64,000 nt of DNA from Lepidonotus clava (GCA_936440205.1 OW387148.1:25475961-25539960); one strand, 5' to 3'. Shown: positions 10,001 through 20,081, counted from the stretch's first letter. Notes: generated by a model from the sequence alone, not told the origin. Numbers and translations are program-made.

Positions 10001-11495
10001 ATCAGATCCAACACTCTTTTTCCAGTCTAAATGACTATAAACATTTAGGTCAAGATAATTCAAATTTGTAATTAGTAATACCTTTTTAACCATTTTTACT
10101 ATTCACTCGAACTTTGTGAATGCAATCTTACTTGGTGTATGGGAACTGTATGTGTTCATCAGCAAGACTGATGAGAAGTCGTAGAGTTCTGGCCACACTA
10201 CGACACACAGAGGACCGTGCTACATGGTGGTCATTAGCGATATCCCGATACATGGAGCCCGTGGCCAGAAAACGTAGACCTAAACACATCTAGATGGAGA
10301 AGAAAGAGCAGAGAATGTATGTAGGGTGACTTGAGTAGAAGTGTCCTGACCACACTCTGACACACAGAGGACCGTGCTACATGGTGGTCATTGGCGATAT
10401 CTCAATACATGGAGCCTGTGGCCAGAAAATGTAGACCTAAACATATCTAGTTGAAGAAGAAAGAGCGGTGTTATATGTAGGGTCATAAGGAAGCAGAGGG
10501 TAGTGGTTACACTATGACATAATGATATAGAGGACCGTGCAACATGGTGATCATTAGCGATATCCCCATACACGAAGCCCATTGCCAGAAAACATAGACC
10601 TAATTACATCTAGGAGAAGAATGAACAGTGTTGTATGTAGGGTGATAAAGAGGTGTAAACGACACACAGCTAGAGGACCCCGCAATATGGTGGCCATTAG
10701 CACTTTAGCAATACATGGAGACTCAAACTTTTACCAGAAAAAGTAGACCTTATCACATCTACAGAAAATATGTTATATATACAACCAATTCCGCCATCCT
10801 TATCATAAATTATCATTCATAGATGTACATACTGCCAAGACAGGGGACATCATCAAACCACCAAGTGTGTTCTGATCTATCATCTTTTTCAATTTTAGAT
10901 CAAATGCTAAATCAGAAATATTCAATATGGCAATAAGGTACCAACCTGTTACATTTAACGTACCAAATATAATACTGCCCCCTCGCCCTTTATTGTTAAG
11001 TTTTAAATTATAGAGTGTCTGAGATTTCTATGTACATTCTAAAGTATACTTTTATGTATGTTCCAGGTGGCCACCTAGTTCTTCTAGAATAAAGAGAGTA
11101 GTTACAACAGAATAGAAGCTAGTTATCACTGACACATAGACAACAGGGGGCTTATACATATACTTCATTCCATCAACAATATTTAAGGTTGATAAAATCA
11201 CAGATGTACCTACCGTTAAAACCGGAGTGAGTGCCCATCCCATGCCGTTTAGTCCACCCAGTATGTTCTGGTCGACCATTTTCTGCCCCAGCTCTATAAC
11301 AGCCTCCTTGGGCAGGCGGTATCTCCGCAGGAACTCATGGTCAGTGTATTCCTCCAGGGGGTCCAGTCGGGGTAAGAAGGTCCGCTGTCCCGGGGTCGGG
11401 ACCCCCGCAGCCCCCGACCCCTCCGGGCGGTTAGTCTCTGGACCTTCCTCCTGTTCCATCTCTTTCTCCAGCATGTCGTAGAGTAGAAAGGCCAT
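7087..11495 (-). CDS. HARBI1-like nuclease/transposase-derived protein, six exons
   Basis: Six minus-strand exons join in phase: 11495-11214, 10289-10132, 9684-9528, 8572-8421, 7974-7840 and 7345-7087 (stop), all with AG/GT borders, giving 380 residues; vertebrate HARBI1 is about 350. Landmarks in order: RYRLPKEAVIEL, LTPVLTMCLGLRFLATGS, a helix-turn-helix-like SMYRDIANDHHVARSSV, then GVLDGTHIGLK (first catalytic Asp), VICDASGRFIDVDPTWPGS with PDHKVW (second Asp), LGHDGYPILPWLLTP, KLRFRCLDK and ILSTAVLHNLAM. The C-terminal 40 residues are acidic. The third catalytic residue is altered: family members have (V/I)xExxF before RFRCL, whereas here the position reads GKDCIK, with Lys opposite the Glu, and the usual LGD is LGH. 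A host-domesticated protein is therefore as likely as an active transposase. No Myb-like partner gene or flanking terminal repeats were seen. Confidence 0.88.
8571..9190. repeat. 33-bp minisatellite in HARBI1-like intron 3, carrying acceptor-like units
   Basis: About 18 units of the form AGAACCTGGGGAAATAGAAC + ATGGTACCATGTG cover 620 bases. The array starts exactly at the exon 4 acceptor of the HARBI1-like gene, so the true acceptor is part of the first unit. Read on the gene strand each unit contains TTCTATTTCCCCAG|G, a pyrimidine tract and AG. Two units between about 8660 and 8730 are inverted. The KpnI-type palindrome ATGGTACCAT recurs in most units. The 33-base period leaves long frames open on both strands; these are not genes. 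Confidence 0.9.
10341..10762 (-). pseudogene. Three decayed tandem copies of HARBI1-like exon 2
   Basis: Exon 2 (10289-10132) is followed upstream in intron 1 by three similar blocks at about 10341-10455, 10501-10622 and 10656-10762. Shared landmarks are the gene-strand words GGTCCTCT, CACCATGT, TCTGG and the acceptor-side CTAGATGTG, at spacings near 145-165 bases. Similarity falls with distance from the used exon, and the reading frame is not kept. They look like successive tandem duplications of the acceptor half of exon 2. Confidence 0.75.
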
Positions 11496-11499
11496 TGGT

Positions 11500-12031
11500 C
11501 CACTGATGATTAGCGTAGATTATCTATGTAGCAGCAACTTCCTCTGTAAAGTAAATATGAGGGAAGGATGTAAGTCAGGGCTGAAAAAGCCTTTCAGTAA
11601 TCATAATCTACTCACTTTAGGAAGATTTCAGATTTTTGGAAACATTTGCATTTCGTTTGTTGCCTGGTGTCAATTGCTATATCAGCAATTTACCTTGCAA
11701 TTAAAAGTAAGTTAAGGATGTCAGTCAGGGTTGGTAAGAAAATTTGAAGAAGCCTTTCAGTAGTCATAACCGATTCAGTTCCAAGGACGATTTCAGACTT
11801 TTGGAAACATTTGTAGGCCTTAATTCGTTTGCAAATAATTGGAACCATTGATTTATCAAAGCGTTCACAATCTATGTTTAGCGCAAATGAAAACTACGTA
11901 CCGGCATGTACTTTTTATACAATAGTTGGATGGCATTGGACAATAGTAGATTAATTTGCCAATTTTAAGCGAAATTTCAGGCAAGTACACCAACGCCCTA
12001 TAGGACACACTCCATCTCCCCTGATCTATCC
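11500..12031. other. No gene seen; presumed promoter side of HARBI1-like gene
   Basis: Upstream of the HARBI1-like start codon. It includes a loosely duplicated segment (GTCAGGG ... AAGCCTTTCAGTA) near 11575 and 11725. No TATA box was recognised. Confidence 0.45.
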
Positions 12032-12061
12032 AGAGAGAATTATACTAGTATAATTCTCTCT
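12032..12061. repeat. Perfect 30-bp palindrome with flanking direct repeats
   Basis: AGAGAGAATTATACT and its exact inverse meet with no spacer, giving a 30-base perfect palindrome centred on CTAG. Both sides are flanked by CTGATCTATC. Probably a foldback insertion or remnant. Confidence 0.8.
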
Positions 12062-12810
12062 GATCTATCTCAGGTAAAATTTCAGTCAAAAATACAAATA
12101 TACTCAAATCTGTATAAAAAAAATAACCTAATAATACGAATAATGGAATAACTGTTTCTATCAGTTTTAGAACCCAAGCTATGAAAAAAAGCACCACATG
12201 TCCAATACTTCTATTCAAATAAATGATCTTGTGTCAGAAGATACCAGTTCTTTTCATTACAATGCAAACTGCTTTCTGTAGAAATCCCCTTACCGAAGTG
12301 CCGTTTGTCCAGAATTAGTCTGGGCGGGGAATGCCTCATGCGGTAATTGGTAATTGGACATCACATAATGCTAGGCCAAGATCTACCACGTTTACAGCCC
12401 AGCATTTGGCAAGAGGACGCTTGCAGTATTGATCTGATGTCATAGGTAAACTAGACCGTTCTATTTCTGAGATTGCTATCTTTGGTTCCACTTGATCGGC
12501 GAGCAGACTATTGGTAGGCCCCTTCCGGTTATAGCAACTCGGGACGTTCAAGAATGATCAGAGACCGGCTACATAGGGATATTGGTACTCAACGAATCAG
12601 GAACACTTGTGTTTACAAAGGTCCGTGTGGAAATAGGAATTTGATTCCAGAGGAGTGAGATCCATATAATTACAACGGGAATTGGCCGACAAGACGAATG
12701 GAATCATAGGCCTATGTGTCTGTTATACAAAAGTACAATGATACAAATAATTCAATTGGATACAATTTGGTCATTTGTATCCATATGGCTCATTTCGAAA
12801 ATGGACATTA
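12062..12810. other. No gene seen
   Basis: Unremarkable sequence between the palindrome and a TIR element. Short frames show no domain. Confidence 0.5.
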
Positions 12811-12957
12811 CAGTGGGGTATTAAGAGGGGGGGGGGGGGGGGCACGGGTGCGCCCCACCACTTTTTGTGTGGTAAAATTTAGACTTGTTTGTGTAAAAGT
12901 CAGGGATTTTTTTTTATTAGGGGGCCCCACATTTTCAAAAGCCTGGATCTGCCCCTG
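12811..12957. mobile_element. Short TIR element related to 6876-7039
   Basis: It begins CAGTGGGG, has a long G run and a poly-T stretch, and ends GGATCTGCCCCTG, like the right end of the element at 6876. Flanks are CATTA and CATTG, a near match to the CATTT duplication of its relative. Confidence 0.5.
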
Positions 12958-13574
12958 CATTGTATTGCATTGCAGGAAGGAGACATGAAGAATATGATTC
13001 CAATACATTATAAGCAACGGTATGCATCATGGAAAGGCACAAGAGAAACATTACTAAGAAAATCAGCGAGACTTAGATATCCTATGTGAGTATTTTGAGT
13101 TATTGCAAAAAAATATAATTTTGAAAATTCATCAATTGACCTCGATTAGCCTACTGCCTAAGACGAAACTTCAACTCGAACACAAACAATTGGGATCCAA
13201 AGTTACCATATTATGATCTACTAGCAACGTCATCGACTTGTCGAAGTCTCCGCATATTTGTAGGCCTATATATAGGCCCTGAGTATTTGAGGTGATGATA
13301 GGCTTACTAGCTAGCCTATAGTAAGCCTATAGGTCCTGACTGGTGTTTGCAATTAACCTCGATTGGCCTGCAACTAGGCAATGAACTGCCAGGACAACCC
13401 GTCCCTAATGATGCATGACCCTTTCATAAGACACTACAAACCATTGTGTTGATTGCATACTGCTGAGTATTTTTGATGAGGTGGTTTCTCTCAAGTGAAG
13501 CTGTCAACTTGCCTAGTTGTTTTGGCCGCCATGATGGTGTAGTTCTTCTCTGCGCTACTACGTGGCAGGTAAGT
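12958..13574. other. No gene seen
   Basis: Spacer up to the left border of the Ngaro-type element; nothing recognised. Confidence 0.5.
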
Positions 13575-14364
13575 AGCCTTTACGCATAGAGAACTCGAAC
13601 TCAGGTTCAGTTGAATAGGTTAATTTTATTCATAACCCGTCGGCCCTTGATGAAGGGCTGGTAGGAATATATATATGTATATTGTATTTCATAAGGAAAA
13701 GGTATAAATGAATGTATACAAAAGATAGAACTGCCAAATATGTTAAAGTAGAATCGTTTGGAATAAAGGAAGATAGTTAAAGGGGTGAAGAATCCCCCGT
13801 CCCGGGCAGACCCCTCTGACCCCGGGAGGAATGAAACGAGTAGAGGCGACTACTGGGCAGCCCATCACTGACCCCAGGTCACGGTCGCGTTGAATGGAAT
13901 TGATTACGGGCAGTCCCCACTGACCCCGAGCCGGAATAGGTAGAAGCGACCCCCGGGCAGCCCCCACTGACCCCGGGTTGCAGTTCTGGTGAATTGGAAT
14001 GATTGCGGGCAGCCCACCACTGACCCCGAATCGATGTTGGTGTTTGCTCTGGCCCTACATAGTACGGGCAGCCCCCTGCTGATCTGGCGTTGGTGTCGGT
14101 ATGCCATGATGGTTTGGTCGGGCAGCCCCCTACTGACCCCGACCTGTTGGTGACGTTAACGCTGATGGAAGATAGGGCTGATGGGTAGTCCTCAGTGACC
14201 TCAACGGGATAAGTAGAGCTACGACAGCCATGATGAATTGGGCAGCCCCCACTGACCCCAATATGACGGACGGATTTCTGGTTGAGGTGATGGCTTGGGC
14301 AGCCCACACTGACCCCAAGCCTGGAGAATGTATTCATAAGGACTAAGTTGTGGCGACAAAGGGC
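13575..14364 (-). repeat. B2 repeat of Ngaro-type element
   Basis: About 790 bp, repeated at 14573-15362 with a constant offset of 998 bases. It begins AGCCTTTACGCATAG and ends GACAAAGGGC. It contains the ten-unit hairpin array described separately. In split-repeat elements such copies allow a circular intermediate to be reconstituted during replication. Confidence 0.9.
13795..14320. repeat. Array of about ten co-varying hairpins in B2
   Basis: A core GGGCAGCCCC(C/A)ACTGACCCC recurs about every 45-65 bases. GGG-CAG pairs with CTG-A-CCC, leaving a short C-rich loop and one bulged A. Outside the core the flanks differ between units yet still pair: GGCTT/AAGCC, GGTC/GACC, ATT/AAT, CCC/GGG, CT/AG. 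Two units (near 14060 and 14190) are degenerate. The identical array is in B1 at 14793-15318. Confidence 0.85.
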
Positions 14365-14401
14365 CAGTGTAGTAGTGGATGGGAAAGGGGAGGAAGGTGG
14401 G

Positions 14402-14577
14402 AATTTTGAATTCAAATAACCTACTCAGATGTTCAAACTTGTCAGTTTAAAGATGGCTGAATTGCTCACGAGATCTCGCGGCCCGCGAGATCTCGCGACC
14501 CGCGAGATCTCGCGGCCCGCGAGAGTAGATTTCTCGTTCTCCGAGCGTAAACATCTGCGAGGATCCTCGCACAGCCT
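14402..14577 (-). repeat. A2 repeat with CGCGAGATCTCGCG tandem units
   Basis: 176 bp, the same as 21337-21512. The centre has about three 20-21-bp units built on the palindrome CGCGAGATCTCGCG, separated by GCCC or ACCC. TCTCGCG...CGCGAGA resembles the palindromic CGCG core-promoter motif, and the A repeat is at the 5' end of the element sense strand, so promoter activity is plausible. Confidence 0.85.
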
Positions 14578-15362
14578 TTACGCATAGAGAACTCGAACTC
14601 AGGTTCAGTTGAATAGGTTAATTTTATTCATAACCCGTCGGCCCTTGATGAAGGGCTGGTAGGAATATATATATGTATATTGTATTTCATAAGGAAAAGG
14701 TATAAATGAATGTATACAAAAGATAGAACTGCCAAATATGTTAAAGTAGAATCGTTTGGAATAAAGGAAGATAGTTAAAGGGGTGAAGAATCCCCCGTCC
14801 CGGGCAGACCCCTCTGACCCCGGGAGGAATGAAACGAGTAGAGGCGACTACTGGGCAGCCCATCACTGACCCCAGGTCACGGTCGCGTTGAATGGAATTG
14901 ATTACGGGCAGTCCCCACTGACCCCGAGCCGGAATAGGTAGAAGCGACCCCCGGGCAGCCCCCACTGACCCCGGGTTGCAGTTCTGGTGAATTGGAATGA
15001 TTGCGGGCAGCCCACCACTGACCCCGAATCGATGTTGGTGTTTGCTCTGGCCCTACATAGTACGGGCAGCCCCCTGCTGATCTGGCGTTGGTGTCGGTAT
15101 GCCATGATGGTTTGGTCGGGCAGCCCCCTACTGACCCCGACCTGTTGGTGACGTTAACGCTGATGGAAGATAGGGCTGATGGGTAGTCCTCAGTGACCTC
15201 AACGGGATAAGTAGAGCTACGACAGCCATGATGAATTGGGCAGCCCCCACTGACCCCAATATGACGGACGGATTTCTGGTTGAGGTGATGGCTTGGGCAG
15301 CCCACACTGACCCCAAGCCTGGAGAATGTATTCATAAGGACTAAGTTGTGGCGACAAAGGGC
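14573..15362 (-). repeat. B1 repeat of Ngaro-type element
   Basis: Second copy of the 790-bp B repeat, lying directly after the tyrosine recombinase gene and overlapping A2 by about five bases at their junction. It holds the second hairpin array. Confidence 0.9.
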
Positions 15363-15396
15363 ACTAACCGAAGTTGTGAAACTGAGGTGGAGCCAC

Positions 15397-16281
15397 CTAA
15401 TAGGGAAGACGGATGTACTTGCGGAATGCGTCTGAGTGCCATCGGCCCATCAGGCGGATCTGAGCGTCTGAGAAGCCCCTTGAGGCGGCGTCGGATGCTG
15501 CTCCTATCCGGAAGCTATGAGACTTGTATCGACCTGTGTCCAAACCGCAGAAAACAAGGACGGAGTGAAGGTCTGCCCTCGCCGATTGTGTTGTGTAGGG
15601 CAGTCCCCCGTGGGTCAGGAAGAGGGGGCCTGGATGGGTTCCGCGGGCCACCAAGAAACGGCGGAGGGCCCCAACTGGGCATGTCATACCCTCGCCTTCG
15701 GACTGGATGTCTATGCGGTGGGGTACATTAGAGTGTTTGAAATCCCGAATGATAATCGACAAGGAGTTGGATGTGAGTGTAACATCGGAGTACTGTATCG
15801 GTTCGGGCCGTTCGGTGGTGGTTGTGGCCTCTCCGATGCGGAGGAATCCGTGGAACAAGACCAAGTAGAATGATGGAAGCATTGTCGTTTTGTACGGGGA
15901 AAGTCCCATGAGGCGGATCGCTGCGACCATGCGGTGTAGGACCCCTCTTGTGACTGGCAGCCGGATATCCATGGTCTGGTGGTTGTTGGAGATTCCTTGG
16001 AGGAGCTTCTTAACAACAAATGCTTCCATCGGGTCAGGCATGTGTCTCATTTTGTGTAGGTAGGAGATAGCCGAGCATGATGAGCGGATGGTACTTGGGG
16101 CCAGAGCTTTAGTGTTGAGGGACGCTATAAAGAGCAGGGCGTGCGGGACTGGAATGGGGAGCTTGGGGGGGGTTCCGAGTGAAGATGATGAGAAAAGTTC
16201 GTAAGCCCCCCAAGTCCTGGAGTACTGAGCCCATGTGGACTTGGCCATGGAGTGCTTGAGGATTAACTTCACTTCGTCCAT
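15397..16281 (-). CDS. Tyrosine recombinase (Ngaro-type element)
   Basis: 294 residues. The N-terminal half is a helical core-binding domain (TWAQYSRTWGAYELF, IRSSCSAISYLH). The C-terminal half has the tyrosine recombinase set: Arg in HGFLRIGEA, His-x-x-Arg in KSHSFRIGAAS, GRWHSD, and the nucleophile Tyr in FRKYIR near the end. The enzyme would insert a circular DNA copy without target duplication. It overlaps the RT gene by 13 bases. Confidence 0.93.
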   Translation of the reverse strand: MDEVKLILKHSMAKSTWAQYSRTWGAYELFSSSSLGTPPKLPIPVPHALLFIASLNTKALAPSTIRSSCSAISYLHKMRHMPDPMEAFVVKKLLQGISNNHQTMDIRLPVTRGVLHRMVAAIRLMGLSPYKTTMLPSFYLVLFHGFLRIGEATTTTERPEPIQYSDVTLTSNSLSIIIRDFKHSNVPHRIDIQSEGEGMTCPVGALRRFLVARGTHPGPLFLTHGGLPYTTQSARADLHSVLVFCGLDTGRYKSHSFRIGAASDAASRGFSDAQIRLMGRWHSDAFRKYIRLPY

Positions 16282-18056
16282 AAGTGCCCGGGCAGCAGGG
16301 GTGGGGGGATGGCTGTTGGCCGGATGTTGGCCGTGGGGTGGAGCACCTTGAATTTCCCAATCTGTTGACGAGACAGAGCATCAGCCAGGGTATTTTGTAT
16401 GCCCGGAACGTGAATAGCGAAGAAAACAAAGTTGTACTGTAACATCGCAGATACAAGATTTCGAACTAAGGACATTATATGAGGTTTTTTGGAAGATGTG
16501 GTGTTTAGTATGGAAACGAGGGCCATGTTGTCGGTATGGAATTCAACTGTAGAATTTGAGAACCTGGTGCCCCATAGGTGTGCTGACAAGACGATCGGGT
16601 ACAGCTCCAGGAATGTGATGTCCATAGCCTCCCATTCGACTGGCCAGGTACCGTGGAACCAGTCGTTCCCCCAGACGGCCCCGAAGCCGAGGCGGCCCGA
16701 GGAGTCTGTGAACAGGCGAATAGCCTGCTCAGTGTGCACAGCGTCTAGGAGAAAGAAGGTCCTTCCATTGTACCTTTCCAGGAATTCGTACCATGTCGTG
16801 AAATCTTGTCTTGCCCCCTTTGAGATCTTGAGGTGATGGTAATGTTCCTTGGCCTTGTGGGTCATGGCATATGCTCGCCTGAGAAATGCCCTTCCCGGGA
16901 TGACAACCCTGCACGCAAAATTGAGGTGTCCGAGGAGAGACTGGAGATCCCGCAGGGTGATGGACTTCTTGGATATCGCGGCACGCAGCTTTTCCCTGCA
17001 AGCCTGCAGTTTGTCCTCGGGCAAGGATGCCAGGGAATTTGGGACGTCCAGATGGATGCCGAGGAACACTAACGAGGTGGAGGGGCCTTCGGTCTTCTCG
17101 GGGGCGATAGGTATTCCGCATTCCTCGCAGAATGAAAGGAATCGGCGTAGTTGGGATTGGGCTATTGATTCTGATGGGGCTATGATTAGGAAATCGTCCA
17201 GGACATGTACCATGTGTGGAATCCCCAGTTTTGAGTTGGCTACCCATTGGATCGAGGTTGAGAAAGTTTCAAAAATGCTGCAGGAGGTGGAACAACCCAT
17301 TGGTAGGGTCCGGTCGTAATAGAACTGCCCGTCCCATTTCATCCCGAGAAGATGGTGCTGAGAAGGATGAATGGGAATGATGCGGAACGCTGACTTGATG
17401 TCCGTCTTGGCCAAAAAGGCTCCTGATCCACGGAACTTTATGTGGGAGATGGCTTCGTCTATGGTGCTGTACTGGACTGAGACCTTATCGCGTGGTATTG
17501 ACGAGTTGACGGAGTCCTCGTCGTACGGGTAGGACAGGTTATGGATGAAGCGATATTGGCCCGGTTGCTTCTTCTCCGTTACCTTTATGGGGGACACCCT
17601 GAACCCCTCGAGTGGAGGTGTGTTGAAGGGCCCTACAATGCGACCAAGTGCTATCTCCTTTTCCAGTTTCCTCCTTAGTTCAGCTTGTAGGGGGGGGGGC
17701 ATGCGGGGGTTCTCGGAGTCGAGCTTGCTGCCTTGAAAGCCTTCCGACTCCAGGTGGAAGCCCCGAGTAAAGCCCTCTATCAGGTACGCTGATGTTGCTG
17801 GGTCGTAACCTGAGAGGTACTTACGGAGAGGAGCCACTCTAACTGGAGTTATTGGCTCCTCCTCGGTGGGCCTGGCGGTCTTGGGGCTTCCTCCCCTTGC
17901 GGGTGCACTTACCGGCCGGGTGGTCTCCTCCGCACTTGTAGCAGGCGTGCTTGAAATCGCAGCCCTTGCAGCGCCGGCCGTCGTGGTAGGTGAAGCAATA
18001 CCCACTGGGATGGGAGGTCCTACGGGAGTTCCCCCGGGTGTCTCCCCGGGTGTCAC
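16269..18056 (-). CDS. Reverse transcriptase / RNase H (Ngaro-type element)
   Basis: 595 residues. A proline/threonine-rich N-terminus of about 70 residues precedes an RT domain: KTDIKSAFRIIP, DRTLPMGCSTSCSIFE, and HVLDDFLIIAP, where the catalytic box is VLDD. RNase H follows (LFTDSSGRLGFGAVWG, EFHTDNMALV, TLADALSR). The 5' end overlaps the gag-like gene by 218 bases in another frame, as often seen in these elements. Confidence 0.94.
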   Translation of the reverse strand: MTPGETPGGTPVGPPIPVGIASPTTTAGAARAAISSTPATSAEETTRPVSAPARGGSPKTARPTEEEPITPVRVAPLRKYLSGYDPATSAYLIEGFTRGFHLESEGFQGSKLDSENPRMPPPLQAELRRKLEKEIALGRIVGPFNTPPLEGFRVSPIKVTEKKQPGQYRFIHNLSYPYDEDSVNSSIPRDKVSVQYSTIDEAISHIKFRGSGAFLAKTDIKSAFRIIPIHPSQHHLLGMKWDGQFYYDRTLPMGCSTSCSIFETFSTSIQWVANSKLGIPHMVHVLDDFLIIAPSESIAQSQLRRFLSFCEECGIPIAPEKTEGPSTSLVFLGIHLDVPNSLASLPEDKLQACREKLRAAISKKSITLRDLQSLLGHLNFACRVVIPGRAFLRRAYAMTHKAKEHYHHLKISKGARQDFTTWYEFLERYNGRTFFLLDAVHTEQAIRLFTDSSGRLGFGAVWGNDWFHGTWPVEWEAMDITFLELYPIVLSAHLWGTRFSNSTVEFHTDNMALVSILNTTSSKKPHIMSLVRNLVSAMLQYNFVFFAIHVPGIQNTLADALSRQQIGKFKVLHPTANIRPTAIPPPLLPGHLWTK

Positions 18057-19524
18057 GGTCCTTGCTTCGGTCTGAGTCTCGAAATGAATGTTTACTTGCC
18101 GTGATGTAGAGCCCTAGGTTAACGTTCCCGAATTGTTCTGTGCCGTTGGCGTGGCGCCTTCGAAACTCCTGGTCGTAGTCGTGCCAGTCGTGTCCGTCAC
18201 CGGCTAGTTCGGACACAAAGTCTAGGTGCTTCAGGACGCCCGGCTGCTCCTGAGGGAATTTGCGAAGATAAACAGTGGCATACCGGCGGAAAGCCTTCTG
18301 CCAGCGGGTTATGGTGGTGATCTCCTTCTTGTGCTTGGGGACCATCATGAAGGACGCGTTTCCCGAGTCGTTGTTTATGGCCAACTCCATCTGTTGTTGG
18401 TTCGTCACGAGGAGGATCGAGAGATCGATAAACTCCCTCGCCCATATCTTGTCGCGCACCTTCTGGGGCACCGATGTATCGAGGGGGTCACAGGTGGAGG
18501 TTATGTTGTGTGATGACTTACCCGGCAACGGTGGGAGTAGTTCCTCGGCGGATGGGGCAGCTATGGACGTGGACGTCGATGGTTGAGGGGCTGCGATTTG
18601 GGGGGCAGGCACCGGAGGACTTGCCGTTGTAGGAGTGGGTTGCACCTCCGGTTGTGGCGGTGCCCGTGGAGCGGTCGTGTTGGGCACATGGGTACTGGTA
18701 CTTGGCCTAGGGACTTGTGGCGGAACCGTAGAATGGACTGGGCCTGGACCCCGGGCAACCCCCATTGACCCCGGGGCCGTGGGCGTCATGGTTGACCTAA
18801 TCTCCTCTCTTATTCCGCGCATTGCTTCCTTGATGATATCTCCAACCCCTAGCTGTATACCCTGGACCACCGCGGCAACGATCATCTGTTGAGTGTCCAC
18901 TCCTGCGGGTCCGGCTACGGCGGCGGCCGCGGGTGGCCGGGCTGTTGGTGCCGGGAAAGGTGGTGGAGCCGGCTGATGCTGGGCCTGGTTCCCTGGTGCC
19001 CCCGGGCCCCATTGGGGCGGAGGCGGTCCCGGCTGATGCTGGGGCAACTGCGGCACTGCCTGATGCTGCGGCGGCTGAGCCGGAGGTCCCGCCTGGTGTT
19101 GAGGTGGCAGATGAGCCTCTGGTGCCACCTGGTGAATAGGGGGCGGTGGCACGACCTGGTGTTGAGGAGGATGCGGTGGCTGAGCCATGGGTACCGCCTG
19201 ATGGTGGGGTGCCGGAGGCGGGTCTGGCTGGTTTAGGGGTTCCTGTTGGACTTGGTCCTGGTTCAGAGGGCCAACGACGGGTGGGGGGACCGCCAGCTGG
19301 GGTTGATGGGGGCCGTCCTCTTGGGGTAGGGGCGGCTCCGGGTCCTGGACGGGAAGTGCCGGCGGCGGAGGGACGGGAGCTACCGGTCTGGCTGCCCGCC
19401 TACGACCACGGCGACCTGGGGTTGGAGTACCGTGTGGGACTCTTCTAACGCGGGCGTGGTCCTTTCGCGCCAGGCTACCTGACTTTGTTCTGGTCAGAAC
19501 GGAAGTGCGGCGACTTGGTGGCAT
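17839..19524 (-). CDS. Gag-like protein with Cys/His clusters (Ngaro-type element)
   Basis: 561 residues. The first 200 are basic and then extremely rich in proline, glutamine and histidine (PPQHQ-type runs). A folded region of about 150 residues follows (VRDKIWAREFIDLSILLV, KAFRRYATVYLRKFPQ). The end has two cysteine clusters (CFTYHDGRRCKGCDFKHAC and CYKCGGDHPAGKC). The codons near 18750 include one more copy of the hairpin found in the B repeats. Probable RNA-binding structural protein. Confidence 0.85.
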   Translation of the reverse strand: MPPSRRTSVLTRTKSGSLARKDHARVRRVPHGTPTPGRRGRRRAARPVAPVPPPPALPVQDPEPPLPQEDGPHQPQLAVPPPVVGPLNQDQVQQEPLNQPDPPPAPHHQAVPMAQPPHPPQHQVVPPPPIHQVAPEAHLPPQHQAGPPAQPPQHQAVPQLPQHQPGPPPPQWGPGAPGNQAQHQPAPPPFPAPTARPPAAAAVAGPAGVDTQQMIVAAVVQGIQLGVGDIIKEAMRGIREEIRSTMTPTAPGSMGVARGPGPVHSTVPPQVPRPSTSTHVPNTTAPRAPPQPEVQPTPTTASPPVPAPQIAAPQPSTSTSIAAPSAEELLPPLPGKSSHNITSTCDPLDTSVPQKVRDKIWAREFIDLSILLVTNQQQMELAINNDSGNASFMMVPKHKKEITTITRWQKAFRRYATVYLRKFPQEQPGVLKHLDFVSELAGDGHDWHDYDQEFRRRHANGTEQFGNVNLGLYITASKHSFRDSDRSKDRDTRGDTRGNSRRTSHPSGYCFTYHDGRRCKGCDFKHACYKCGGDHPAGKCTRKGRKPQDRQAHRGGANNSS

Positions 19525-19555
19525 TGTACTACCGATTTATGGTTGGAGAATAAAG

Positions 19556-20081
19556 GTGTGGATAATTAGTGATTGAAAAAGTATAAGTAATTACGGTTGA
19601 AAAAACTACCGATCTGGAAGTGATGGAAAATACAAATTACTTTATGGCGGGGGGATGTATTGGTACCCGTCTGAAGGAAATATACATTTTGACGATGCCT
19701 GGTATATTGGCGTTGGATGAGAATAGGCTACAATTAATTAAAGTTGAGTAGGGGTAACAAGCCAAGCGGGATGAAAGGTTGAAGCAAGATTTATTGATAT
19801 GAAAAAGTACGTAGTATCGATAAAGGTTGAAGAGAAATTGTAGTGGGAGTTTATAACTCCCCCGAGGGTAGTAGGCTGAACAAGCTGGCTGAAGGTAGGT
19901 GTTAAGTGGAAAGGCGGGGCTCGCCTAACGAATAGGCAGATAAGTCCCCGAAAGGTGGGCTCGCCTAACGGATAGGCAGATAAGTCCCTGTGTGGGCTCG
20001 CCTAACTGGTAGGCGATAAGTCCCCAAGAAGAAGGTGAGAGGGGGGGGGGGGGAGGAGAGAGGAAGGAGGGGACAAGGCTA
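19556..20081. other. Ngaro-type element spacer with a triple tandem repeat
   Basis: Between the gag-like and hydrolase genes. At 19917-20027 three copies of a roughly 40-44-base unit occur, each with GCCTAAC...TAGGC that can fold on itself and a TAAGTCCC tail. Otherwise no gene. Confidence 0.6.

Noticed and set aside
13879-15335. Frames with repeated SGGCP-type peptides in the B repeats
   Set aside because: They follow the hairpin units, whose spacing varies; conserved pairing explains the pattern better than coding. A peptide role cannot be fully excluded.
17866-19448. Several plus-strand frames across the Ngaro-type genes
   Set aside because: They are shadows of the GC-rich minus-strand gag-like and RT genes, which carry recognisable domains.
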